From contig RXOD01004492.1 of NCBI GenBank assembly GCA_005223375.1, positions 1-21,536 on the forward strand: 21,536 nt of DNA. The letters run 5' to 3'. Position numbers and translations under genes: made by a program. Numbering within the stretch: the first letter of the stretch is position 1; each line of letters starts with the position of its first letter. This stretch comes from Amoebophrya sp. AT5.2 (lineage: Eukaryota; Sar; Dinophyceae; Syndiniales; Amoebophryaceae). Shown here in pieces: positions 1-9,817 of this stretch. The notes below the pieces were generated by a model. The model had not been told where the DNA came from. It saw only the letters and a list, made by a program, of their open reading frames with translations, and searched no databases.

Positions 1-483
1 GCCAACGAGACGCTCGCGGCGCTGCAGGAAACCCCCGAGCACCGGCGGTACTTCCCCAACTACGGCGCGGTGGCCTCGCCCCAGGTCGAGATCTTCCGCG
101 AATCTATCTTCGGCAACTACCGGTTCCTCGAGAGGGGCCCTGTCGCGCTCGCCGGTGTCGTCTCTATCGCGGCCTTCAACTGCAACCCTGGCGTGCGCGA
201 CGCCCCCATCGACGCCCCTGCAACGCCGTCCGAGTTTCGGCTCGGGCTGCAGAAGAAGTGGTTCGTCGCGCTCTGCGCCGCCGCGTTGATGAAGGCAGAA
301 GTGGTGGTGGTGCCGGACGTGGGTTGCGGAGTGTTCAAAAACCCGGCACAGGAAGTGGGACTCGCCTTCTCCAGTGTGTACGAGCAGTTTTTTAAAGGAA
401 GCTTTCATCAGATCGTGCTACTAGGGAACGTGGCGTTCTGCGAGAACGCAGCGAGCGGAGCCGGAGCAGGGGCGTGGGCGTAA
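1..483 (+). CDS. Microbial-type poly(ADP-ribose) glycohydrolase-like protein, C-terminal part
   Basis: The frame is open from base 1 and ends at the TAA at 481-483, giving about 160 residues of a protein whose N-terminus lies outside the window. The order of motifs fits the C-terminal half of the microbial-type PARG / TIGR02452 (DUF2263) family: YFPNYG, then SPQVEIFRES, a hydrophobic strand ending in AAFNCNP, an Arg/Lys-containing helix, then VVVPDVGCGVFKNPAQEVGLAF and a final strand IVLLGNVAF. In the family the GCG-F-N loop belongs to the ADP-ribose-binding macro-like fold, and members remove ADP-ribose from proteins. The catalytic Gln-Glu-Glu region would lie upstream and cannot be checked, so activity is inferred. 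The last residues (ASGAGAGAWA) look like a disordered end. The start codon, and any introns upstream, are not visible. It could also be an inactive family member. Confidence 0.65.
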   Translation, partial: ANETLAALQETPEHRRYFPNYGAVASPQVEIFRESIFGNYRFLERGPVALAGVVSIAAFNCNPGVRDAPIDAPATPSEFRLGLQKKWFVALCAAALMKAEVVVVPDVGCGVFKNPAQEVGLAFSSVYEQFFKGSFHQIVLLGNVAFCENAASGAGAGAWA

Positions 484-1220
484 GCGCTTCTACGTGACGG
501 TCGCCGTGCGACACCGGGTGCCTATGACCCGAGCGGCTGCTTGACTCAGCTGCATTCGGTGTGAGCGTGGCTTTTGATTTCCTCGATACGCGGCGACAAG
601 AATGGCGGACGGGACACTCTCACTTCCTTCTCCTTGACCTTAGTGGCGGCATCGCCGCCGGAGAACGTGAACGGGTTTGATGTTTTTGTTGATCAATTTC
701 AATTATGAATGTGCCCACGGTGATGAAAAAGGAAGAGCCGCAACTTTTCTACAGTGGTGTGACAGCAATGCAAAAGCGTCGACGACGTCCGATGCTCAGC
801 CTCAGCGAGAAGGCTAGCACTTTCGCTTTGCTGCGTCGTCTCCTGCACCTGCTACACACCGGTTTGGTTCGTTAGTCCTTGCGGTTGTGGTGGTGCACGG
901 ACAAGCACAAGGCTCACTCCTCCTGTCATGATGTGGCGACGGACCACCAGCAGCATAATTACACATGCAAGACAACATTCTTGAGGGCGAGAACTGAGAG
1001 TGATGGTGTGTTGTACAGCTATGTTGGCTGCCGCTCCAGCATAAGACGAACGCAGTGCAGCCATCTGCATACTTATTCTTTCACGAACGCTCTGAGCTAC
1101 TCCCGGAATGTCCACGCTACCTTCCAAATCGGCACACGCAGCTTTAGCCAGAATGGAGACGGACAACTACACTTGTTCCGCAGTGTAAGAATTGCTTTTT
1201 CTAGCCAGCAGCTGCACAGG
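484..1220. other. Intergenic region / probable 5' UTR and promoter of the EGF-module gene
   Basis: No convincing gene is seen in this 737-base stretch. It should hold the 3' UTR of the PARG-like gene and the promoter and leader of the next gene. A 56-codon ATG frame at 705-875 and an open frame running from 879 into the start at 1221 are present, but neither has a recognisable domain. No clear TATA box, spliced-leader relic or repeat was found. Confidence 0.5.
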
Positions 1221-4200
1221 ATGCGGAAGTTTTCTCGCCGCGCCGCGGCCTGCTCGCTGCTGCTCGTGCTCTCAGGCGAGCAGAGGACAGTTTTCGCGAA
1301 GGAGGCGTGGCCGATTGGTGGTATACTCGACTACAAGTGCAAAGGCTGCCACTGCCCCACCCCCAGCATGGCCGACGCGATCCTAACGGACGTTGCGTCC
1401 AGCTGCGACATTCCCTCGTGGATGGGTATTGGCACCATTGACGACCTCGACGGGTCCAGCGGCGTGACGGACACGCTGATTTACCACAGCAAGTGGACGC
1501 AGACCTCTCAGGTCCACCCGGAGCTGATGGAGCACTTGTGCATTTCGCCCATCTGCCGGTGGCGCATCGAGATGGCCTACAACGCGTTTGCCGAGTGCAG
1601 CACCCTGGACCTGCCTGAGGCGAACAAGACCACGTCGTGGCGCCACTACACGGACCTGTCCATGACCACGGTGAAGCACCTCGTGATGGTGCTCAAGTCC
1701 TCGAAAGAGAGCTGCAAAAGCACCGCGCCAGCAAGCAACCTGCACACAGGGTAGATCATCCGATCGATGCAGTTGTAGTACTTGCAGCTGTTGTTCGACG
1801 TGTTCAACTAACTTGAAAAATATCCTTCCAACACAACTCCAACTGAACACAGGGCTTTGATTCACCAGAAGCTCCAAATCACGGGTGTGGACACCCGTTC
1901 GGACACCACCATGCGGGAGGGGGAGCTCGCGTTCCGCATGGCGTTCGCGAGTCTGCTCGACGTCCCGATGCGGCAGTTGGACGTTCGGTTGGAGATGGAG
2001 CCCAGTCTGTGCAAGCCGGCGGCGGACGAGGACACCTCGGACCCCCAGACCACGAAGGCCAAGGCGTTCAGCAACCCGGTGTGCGAGCACGCCCAGTGCG
2101 GCTACGGGCAGTGCATCGCGAGCGACGACGGAACAGACGACTACACCTGCCTCTGCAACGAGTGCTACAAACTCGGGATCGTCGGCGGGTATAGTTCCTC
2201 CTTGTTGTCATCTTCAACCTCATCTTCGAGCTTGTGCTTGAGCTTGTATAGTTGCACTATGATGGTGATGCACATCCATTTACAAGGGCAAATCTCATGT
2301 TTGCAGAAGATATGCAAAAATTTTTGGATGCAAATGCAGAACGCGAGCGGTATACGCATCAAACAAACGCATCGCAGGTGCGGTAGCATCGGTGCAGCAG
2401 CATCAGCATCATTCACATCAGCATCATTCACATCGGAATCAAATACTCATCAGGTAAGCCCATCAAGCATCAATCTAATAAAAACGCGAAAGAGATAAGG
2501 AATCCGGAGGCCCAGCGGGCGCGTTAGGTCTTGGTAGCCGTGCCGTGGATCGTCCTGAAGAGGACCACTGATCAGGGAGGCGTCTGGGGGTGTCTCGGAG
2601 GGGGGTCTTGGAACCCCCTCCAAAACGCAGATACTGGTGCGGGATAAGCCTTCACGAAGTGTCCAAATGCTGGGGAAAATGAGGGGCCTCCCGGACCCCC
2701 CTCCGGAACCCCCCCAATTCGACATCCACGGCACGGCTACCAGGACCTAACGCGCCCGCTGGGCCTCTGTATTCCATATTTCTTTTGCGTTTTTTATTAG
2801 TTTGTTTGGTGATGGGTTACCTGATGATTGTTTCAATGGATGACTTCGATGCTGATGTGAATGATGCTGATGCTGCTGCCCCGATGCTACCGTACCTGGG
2901 ATGCGTTTGCTTGATGCTTATCCCGCCCTGGTTCTGCATTTGCATTCAAAAATTTTTGCATACCCGTTGAAAACATGAGATTTGGTCCTGTAATCCATGC
3001 ACTTGGTGTTGTACGCTACCTACCGATCTCCATCCATGACACAGGTTCAAGACCTGCGTGCAGGACGAGATCTGTTTTTTCAAGAATCCGTGCGACGCGT
3101 ACCCTTCTCCTTGCAAGTGCGGCTCGCAGTGCGAGCCGTGCCCCGAGTGCACCGGCCAGAAGTTCCAGTGTAAATGCGCCCCGACCTTTCAGGGCCCGGT
3201 TTGCGACGACCTCGTGTGCCCCAAAGGCTTCTCCGAGGTGGGCGCCGGCGATGGGCAGTGCGGAAGCTGCTCGCCGATGGATGGTGAGAAACTGACTCTA
3301 GAAGTACGCTCCTATTTTCTTAGGATGAGGAACAGATGATAGAGAAACTTGCCTGAAGTGGAATCAACTTATCACAACACCACCACTACAGCGAAAAATC
3401 CGTGTGACCCCAACCCGTGCCAGCACGACGGGGTTTGCGAGGTTGCGAGCAGCGGCTACGTGTGCAAGTGTGCGCAAAACTACTCTGGCGCAAATTGCGA
3501 GACCTTGGATTGCCCGGACGGATTTTTCGAGGAGGCGGGGAAGTGTGTGAGCGTACAAACGGGCGAGGAGGAAAAAGGGCCGGCTCCTGTGGACCCGTGT
3601 CAGGCGATGCCGTGCGCAAACGGCGGCGAATGCCTGCCCGAAGGAACGGACTTCACCTGCGTCTGCCCACCGCTCTGGGGCGGGAAGCGATGCGACGAGA
3701 AAGGTAAGTCTAAGTGCGCCGATGCCTTGTGCCACTTGATGTTGCTGTGCTGATTCTTTCTGTTTCTACTTTAACTTTGCCGCGTGAAAGAATAAGCGGG
3801 TCTGTCCGGCCATTGTTCGCTTGCTTCTTTTGCCTTGTGGTTTTACGTTCGGACATTTCGTTATATTCATGGCCGCGCCGGAGCCGGACGCGCCGGTGCT
3901 CGCGAGACCAACATCTTCTCAATTGGTGTCGAAGACCCGTTTTACTCCATGCAGATAACCCCTGCGACGCCGATCCCTGCGACGGAACGACATGCATTGT
4001 GGACGAGTCCACCGCTCTCGGGTACTACTGCAAGTGCGAGTCGTGTTCTCACGATTCGGGCACTGGGTTTTTCGGCTTCAACATCGCCGGTCGCCGATTG
4101 TTGCACGAAATGGCAAGGCGAAAGGTCTTCAAGAGCAGGAAGTTCGCGGCAAGGCGACGCCGAATGCAAGTCACGACTGACAAGGACGGTATTTCTATTT

Positions 4201-7200
4201 TGAGACATTGGAGTTCTGTTCTTGCAACCGATCGGCTTCATCTTTATCTTGTACTGCTCTACGTACTGGTCTGTCGTAGCACGAGCTCCCAAGCAGCCCC
4301 AGCAGAACAACGAGATCATGATCGACTAGAGTCCTACTTCTACTGGTTCCAAATCCAATGAATGAACCGCGGCCTGATCGCTCCAGCCATGCTTTACAAC
4401 TGGGACGCGGGTCGCACGATTCCTGGCACGCGGCCGCTCGCCTCGGACGCAATGAGCTATGGCGGCGTGGACAAGATCGCTCCGCACTGTTCTGTGTACC
4501 AGAATGCCCCCGACCATGGCGCCGAACTGACTCTGTCCGTGCGGTGCCCAAAGACCGACGCTGGGGACGCGGTGGACTGCGAGGACATCATGGCGAAGGT
4601 GACGCGGCTGCAGACGAGCGACAGCATGCAGAAGGAGCTGGTGAAGCGTGCGCGGAACAACTGCGTGGCCACCGAGGTGCACTTCGTCTCCACCGCGACG
4701 GAGGAGATCCAGCTCGCCAACTGCCCCTCCGTGAACGAGTTCAACTTCCGCTGGGGCAAGGTGTGGGAGGAGTGCGAGTTTGCCTCCATGGGATTCGCGG
4801 AGGACGACCCGTGGAAGGTGTACATCGGGCACGAGGGCGTGGAAACCCTGGACATCGAGTACCTGCCCTTGTTCTGCGGCAACCCGGTGTGCCGGGGGAT
4901 GGCCATGGACCTGGCCGGTCTCTTCAAGTCCTGCGGCAACAGCGCGCCGGGCTATTTGGGGCGGCTCGCGCGCAAGGCGAAGGCGCTGAAGAACACGCTG
5001 AAGGTGTGCGGCAACCCGCCGGGCGCGGTGATGGGCCGGCAGCAGGTGGCGGTGGCGGGGGTGCTGGACCCCCTGTCCCGGACGGAACTGCTGCAAACGG
5101 AGACCTTCATCAAGGACCTCATCAAAAACGCCACCGGCATCGCGGAAGACCGGGTAGTGGTGCTCACGCAACCCGTGCTGCACGTGAACGACTTCTGGAG
5201 CACGATCCCGCAGACCCCGAACGTTGTAAACGCGAGAGCAATCACGCCGATGGGGTAAACACAATATCATTCGAACAAGATCTCGTCGATCTAACAAGCG
5301 TATTAATTTAGACCACAGAGACAGACATCGTCAATTAATAGATACATAGAAAAAGATTTTCGCAAATTTCAGTTTCACCACGGGTGTGGATCATGAAATA
5401 AGTAATCTAAACCCGGTATACGGACGCCAGCCCCTTCAAAGCCGTTGAGCTGGCCGGTCTGGAGTTCGGTGAGACGCCGCACGCGAAGGTGTGTCTCGGT
5501 CTTTGCATCGCCACCGCGTCGCCAGGACCAGACGCGACCGTGAAGGCGGACCCGGCCTCCCCCATCGATTTGACTTTCTCGGAGCCGGTGAAGATGGGCG
5601 AGTGCCTCACCACGGGGTACTGCAAAATTAGTCTGAAGCCGTACAACTCCGCCTACGGCTACTACTACCTGGACGCTACAGAGGTGAGCTCCGAAGTGGT
5701 CGTAGCAGGCATGTCGGTGCGCCTCAAACCAAGATCCTTCCTGAAGGCAAACGCAAATTACACGGTGGAGATCGAAGAAGGAGCCTTCGAAGGCGAGAAA
5801 ACCGCGGAAGTGATCAAGAAAACGGTATATTTATAAACGACGAAACCTACGTACTTGGACCTTCTTCCTTGAGAAGGAAACCTCTTTCCGTACCGGTGCG
5901 CGGCAGTGATGTAGAAGTAGCTTTCTTGTTTGGAGGTCAACAACAGCATCGGTTTCAAACTCGGGACGTGAATTATACACCTCCAACGAATAAAAACACC
6001 CAATACTGCAAACTCTCTACTTTCGCAGAGCTTCTGGTTTCAGACCGGTGCGCCGACTTCCAGCATCGTGAAGGTTTCCCTGATGCTCGGGTGCGACGAC
6101 CACAGCTCGTGCAACTACTACCAGTCCTACATGCCTGACTTCGTCGGGGACACGGAGTACGCCCTGATCCAGCCCCTCCAGTCCCACCTGGAGTCCCTCC
6201 GGGCTGCGAAGAACATCACCGCCGTGGCGGAGACGGCGGACGCCTCTTCCCGCCGGCAGCTGCTGCAGGCCCACGCGGCGCGCAGGCTCTCGTCGGTGGA
6301 GGAGTCGGCCGCTTCCGCCGGCGAGCCCGTGACGGAGGGCCGGAAGCCGGCGAAGTGCGAGACCATGAGCACCTGGTTTCTAATGTGCGCGCTTTCGATG
6401 CTGCCGCTGCTGCTGAGCTTCGTGTCGAGCGTGCTGGCGGGAAAAGCGGTCACGCCGTGGGTACAGGACACGCGAAAAGAAGGACACCAAAAGACGTTTA
6501 CGTACGCCCAACACGTGGACGGCGGGTGGAAGTCCAAACTGATCGAGAACCCACGCTCGATCTCAGCGCGACTGCACGGGCCGTGGCTCTATCTCCCGCT
6601 GCTGATGCTGCTGTCGACGGGCGTCGCAGCAGTGTCCGCAGTCTTCCTCGTCGGGAGCGGCGCGGACCAAGTCATCGGCTACCTGGCGGCCGTTATGTAC
6701 TTTTTAAGTGCCGCTCTTCCCTGTACTTTCATCTTTTGCCGCTATACGTATACCTCCTCCTCACGTATACATAGCATTTGTCTACTCTCTCTATCAGAAT
6801 GACCAAGACCACACGATGAAGAACAAACCACCACCACCATTACAGGGCCATGTCTGTTTGCGGTAGTGTCTGGAACCTGTTTAGCATCTGTGTGTCGGTA
6901 TGGGTGGCCCCCGGCTACCTCCCCTTCCAGACCGAGGCCCAGAAGGGGCTGCAGGGCGGGGCCGGCATCTGGAACCTCGGCAGCCGACACCACAAGGCTC
7001 CGCTGTCCCTGTACCCCCTCCCCTACTCCTACTCGGAGAAGTTGGACCACGACGTGGAGGGGCACGAGAAGCAGGCGGACGTGGAAGACCACGCGGAATC
7101 TGTGAACATTAACATCCCGCGCCACATCAACCTGAGCACGGGCGCGATGAGTCGATTAACGAAGCCAATACACGAGATCGAGCAGGTGGCAAAAGTGACC

Positions 7201-8599
7201 TACGCCGTGTCCGTGTTTAACAGCTTCGTCGGGATGATGACGCTCACTGGACTGGCCATGCAGCTCTGCCCGCAGCCAGCAAGCATGAACCTGGTGGCGC
7301 TTTCACTTTCCACTTGTGTTTGCCGAAATCAAAAGCACTACAAATCCGTGCTGTTGACGTTGACTGAGTAGAAGATGTCGCACAAGAACCACCCGCTTAA
7401 AAATCAACATTTCACGCAACGGCTCCGACAGGTCCAGCTGTGCAGTGCGCTTGGATTTGGGTCTGCTGTGCTCTTCGTCGTGCTGGGGGTGCTGATAATG
7501 AAGCAGCACACGTTCCAGCCGGTCGTGGCGGTAACGTACAAGCAGGACAACAAGGAGTATCTATCCCAGAGCTACCTCGCCCACGACGTCCAGTTCAAGG
7601 AGTCAACCAACAAGGTCGTCGGATTCAACTACCTCCTGCCACAAGCAGCCTCGAGTGAAGGCGTGCTCACCGGATACGAACTGGTGGAAATCATCGAAAG
7701 ATCACAGGGCATCATCGTACTTCTCCGTCCTTCTAATACCAGATCTTTTCATGCATCTCACGCTTACCTTCACCTTCTAATGATAGATTTTTTTAGCTTC
7801 GCCTTCATTTTTAGTGCACTATTGCCTGCGTATGCAGTTGCAGAAGTCATCCCTTTGGCTTTGTCTTTCTTCATATATGGATCTGGTTCGGGTTTCGCTT
7901 CCGGTCGTCGTTTCAGTTTCTCAACGCTTTTCCTGGGTTGCTTCGAAACAACAGCAAGGATGCCCGGCAACATGAAGTGATATCTTGATCTTCGACGTCG
8001 GTCGCAGTGAAGTACTTAGGTGCTGATGGCCTTGCACACACAGCACAACATTGACGTCAGACGACGCTGAGTCAACCTTTTCAGTTTCGCGGCATTGCCG
8101 CGAATCAATCCAAATGTTTATGTTGACTCAACGTCGTCGATTTACTGGAGATGCCGAAGGCATCACTTACTAGGTCTCAGCGCATGCGATGGTAAAAATC
8201 GCTGGAAATGAAATCGTGTAGCACTCACGCAACATACACAATTCATTCACATCAGCATTCGTACTATAGCATCTTACTTTTTCCATCATCTCACCACAGA
8301 AAAACAAGCGGGAGATCAAAACGACTGACGACGCTCGTGTGGAGCTGAACTACTTCGAGCGGTACGGAAACGAGGTCACCTTGATCTTCAAGGCCAGCTA
8401 CTACCCCGCGCAAAAGGAGGTGCATCGGTTCGAGCGGAGCAACAAATGGCTTCCCCCGCTCCCCGCAGTTTCGCAAAAGAAAGGGGCCTCAGTGTCGCCG
8501 CAGCGGTCGGCACGGGCGGGGCCAGGGGGCACCAGGGCGATGATGACCGGCATGTCACCGACCTCCCCGAATGCGGCGCCCCCGGCTCACGCGCTCTAA
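1221..8599 (+). CDS. Secreted/membrane mosaic protein: EGF-like modules plus about five transmembrane helices (11 exons)
   Basis: Proposed exons are 1221-1750, 1853-2188, 3045-3283, 3392-3703, 3955-4188, 4387-5254, 5431-5824, 6029-6696, 6885-7293, 7432-7716 and 8300-8599. They sum to 4575 nt (1524 residues plus TAA), and all introns are GT-AG. The ATG at 1221 is chosen because it begins a signal peptide (basic MRKFSRR, a Leu-rich core, then a likely cut near VFA-KEA). Approximate layout: Cys-rich region 27-250; EGF-like modules near 250-285, 371-405 (NPCDPNPC...CKCAQNYSGANC), 436-471 (DPCQAMPC...CVCPPLWGGKRC) and 474-503; Cys-rich region 550-840; an Ig-like segment 840-970; membrane helices near 1086-1108, 1156-1180, 1185-1207, 1300-1324 and 1331-1353; and a Ser/Pro-rich end. 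Dibasic stretches at about 515-545 may be processing sites. EGF modules normally bind extracellular partners. I do not recognise the whole protein and its role is unknown, perhaps adhesion or signalling. Confidence 0.75.
1744..1854 (+). repeat. 8-bp direct repeat at both ends of intron 1
   Basis: ACACAGGG occurs at 1744-1751 and again at 1847-1854, spanning the donor and acceptor of the 102-nt intron 1751-1852. Splicing therefore leaves one copy in the mRNA. This is the pattern left by insertion of an intron-like element with target-site duplication, but a repeat of this length at one intron could also be chance. Confidence 0.5.
2189..3044 (+). other. Intron 2 of the EGF-module gene (856 nt), filled by a fold-back element
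   Basis: The donor GTATAG follows ...GIVG and the acceptor ACACAG precedes ...FKTCVQDE. The phase is 2 at both ends (GG + G). It is the longest intron found here; most others are 64-380 nt. Nearly all its extra length is the inverted-repeat element at about 2274-2996. Confidence 0.75.
2274..2996. mobile_element. Fold-back (long inverted-repeat) element inside an intron, MITE/introner-like
   Basis: The left arm (about 2274-2550) is repeated as its reverse complement in the right arm (about 2724-2996). The innermost 44 bases (2507-2550 against 2724-2767) differ at one position. A second block around ATGCAAAAATTTTTG near 2315-2345 is repeated near 2940-2965 with one mismatch in about 31 bases. 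Between these the arms match with small indels, and the left arm has an extra copy of a 15-base TCACATCAGCATCAT-type unit. ATGCAC lies outside both arms (2268-2273 and 2997-3002) and may be a 6-bp target duplication. The GC-rich centre (2551-2723) has its own G-run/C-run hairpin at about 2597-2621 and no credible protein. No transposase is encoded, so this would be a non-autonomous element. Confidence 0.75.
7717..8299 (+). other. Intron 10 of the EGF-module gene (583 nt)
   Basis: The donor GTACTT follows ...SQGII and the acceptor CCACAG precedes KNKREIK..., phase 0 at both ends. The intron keeps an open frame for its first 260 bases, with a hydrophobic stretch, but downstream protein continuity requires splicing to 8300. 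It contains a nested hairpin at 8060-8138. Confidence 0.6.
8060..8138. repeat. Nested inverted repeat (hairpin) in intron 10
   Basis: GACGACGCTGAGTCAAC at 8060-8076 is the reverse complement of 8122-8138 with one mismatch. Inside the loop there is a perfect 7+1+7 palindrome, CGCGGCA-T-TGCCGCG, at 8088-8102. Weaker matching continues outward (GATGGCCTTGC near 8026 against GCCGAAGGCATC near 8152), so the structure may extend over about 8010-8175. It could be a decayed small fold-back element. Confidence 0.6.
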
Positions 8600-9817
8600 T
8601 CGCGGGCGACAAAAGGACGTCGGTTTGCGTTTGGTTGCCACATCAACATCCACAGCTTCTTCACCTTCTTTTAGGCAGCGTATTTCTAGCGCGTATTTCT
8701 AGCACTGATTTGCGTCATGACTGCGGTGGTGCTTGTTGAATATTCGCTCTATAGCGTAGTGGTATGCTTTTTCGCTAGCTTCTTTTGCTCTCGGATTAGT
8801 TACTGTAGAGTCACATCTTCCATTTTCAGTTTGCGTGATCGTTCGGAATTAGTGATGAATAAAGAGCTCCTGGTCTCCACTGCGACCAAGTGCTGCAGCT
8901 CAGCTGCGATCGCGTGCCTGTGCAGCTCTGTTGCATCCAGTGCGCGGGCAAAACCACTACCCTACCCCCGCTGTAGGTGAACGTATAATCTTCAAGAACG
9001 TAAAACAGCTTCACGGGCTAGTCCAGGCGATCCAAGAAATGTACCAACTCTGATACTTGTAGTTGGCGTTGCAGCTGCTGCTGCCAACTCCTGTGGTTGA
9101 AATACATTGACGGAAGTCAAGGATGACGCAGCCAATGTATGCCAGGCAACATATTAAGCAGATTACAGATTCCTACAAATATCAATGTATCATATCGAGA
9201 ACTATCAATCTAGGAGGCTGACTGTTTACGCTCGAGCGTGCTTGTTCTTGTCCTCGAGCTCGTCTGAAACATGCCTTTCAACACCTTCGCCAGCGCCATC
9301 GTTGCAAAAAATAGATTCGAACTTAGAAGGTGATGGTGAGGAAAAACGAGGGAAGAGAGACGTTTCAGGATCATCGAGAAATTCTAGGGCCAGCGTGCTG
9401 GTGCTGCTGGCGCCTCACGGTCACGACTAGTACGGAGTGAGAAACGAGATGGAGAGATGTTCTTCATACGTCGAGAAGGTTAGCGTCCGGGAAAGCCGGT
9501 GCCGGAAGGAGCGGCTATCTTTCTACTCTTTGGAGTATGCACTTCAGCTTGCACACGACCAACTCGTGAGGGTGAGGGCCAGAACTTCTAGCACTAGCAG
9601 ACCATAAAACAAACGTGCGCACAGAACCACTTTTGATAGAGTACCGAAATCGAATACGAATTCGAAACGATAGATTTGATGTGCTTGGTATAGAGCAGGA
9701 AATCGAATTTGAACATAGTGAAGAATCATCGCAGCTCATGCATACCGAGGCGCTTTCTGCTTCTCCTCACGGACGTATGATTTTCTTCCAAAAACAAAAG
9801 CCAGATTGATTGAAGAA
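8600..9817. other. Intergenic region, about 1.2 kb, no gene recognised
   Basis: The region runs between the TAA at 8597-8599 and the ATG at 9818. Open frames of 61-87 codons (for example 8717-8980, 9185-9430 and 9615-9809) have no domain, no membrane pattern beyond chance and no splice-consistent partners. A 13-base unit GCGTATTTCTAGC is tandemly duplicated at 8678-8703. The rest is presumably 3' UTR, promoter and 5' UTR. Confidence 0.5.
8678..8703. repeat. Tandem duplication of a 13-bp unit
   Basis: GCGTATTTCTAGC occurs twice back to back (8678-8690 and 8691-8703) without mismatch. It lies about 80 bases past the stop of the EGF-module gene, probably in its 3' UTR. No function is suggested. 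Confidence 0.7.

Noticed and set aside
705..875. 56-codon plus-strand ATG frame before the EGF-module gene
   Set aside because: It is short, with no domain and no supporting neighbour. It could be an uORF, but nothing beyond openness supports it.
1383..2090. Minus-strand open frame of 235 codons
   Set aside because: It spans exon 1, intron 1 and exon 2 of the EGF-module gene and is Arg/Leu/Val/His-rich, typical of a shadow frame.
2450..2734. Minus-strand open frame of 94 codons in the centre of the fold-back element
   Set aside because: Most of it comes from the G-run/C-run centre. It shows no transposase, reverse transcriptase or gag-like motif.
3704..3954. Open frame through the intron after the canonical EGF exon
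   Set aside because: A consensus GTAAGT donor and a GCAG acceptor join in phase 1 to give DEK-DNPCDADPC, an EGF-like continuation. The read-through frame gives unrelated hydrophobic sequence.
4326..5297. Minus-strand open frame of 323 codons
   Set aside because: It is antisense to the large exon 4387-5254, whose + frame has regular Cys spacing and joins in phase to both neighbours. The antisense product is Arg/His/Leu-rich with no domain, as expected from GC-biased third positions.
4358..5311. Plus-strand open frame of 317 codons in another frame over the same exon
   Set aside because: It is Gly/Arg-rich without hydrophobic or Cys pattern and cannot be spliced to the flanking EGF and Ig-like exons.
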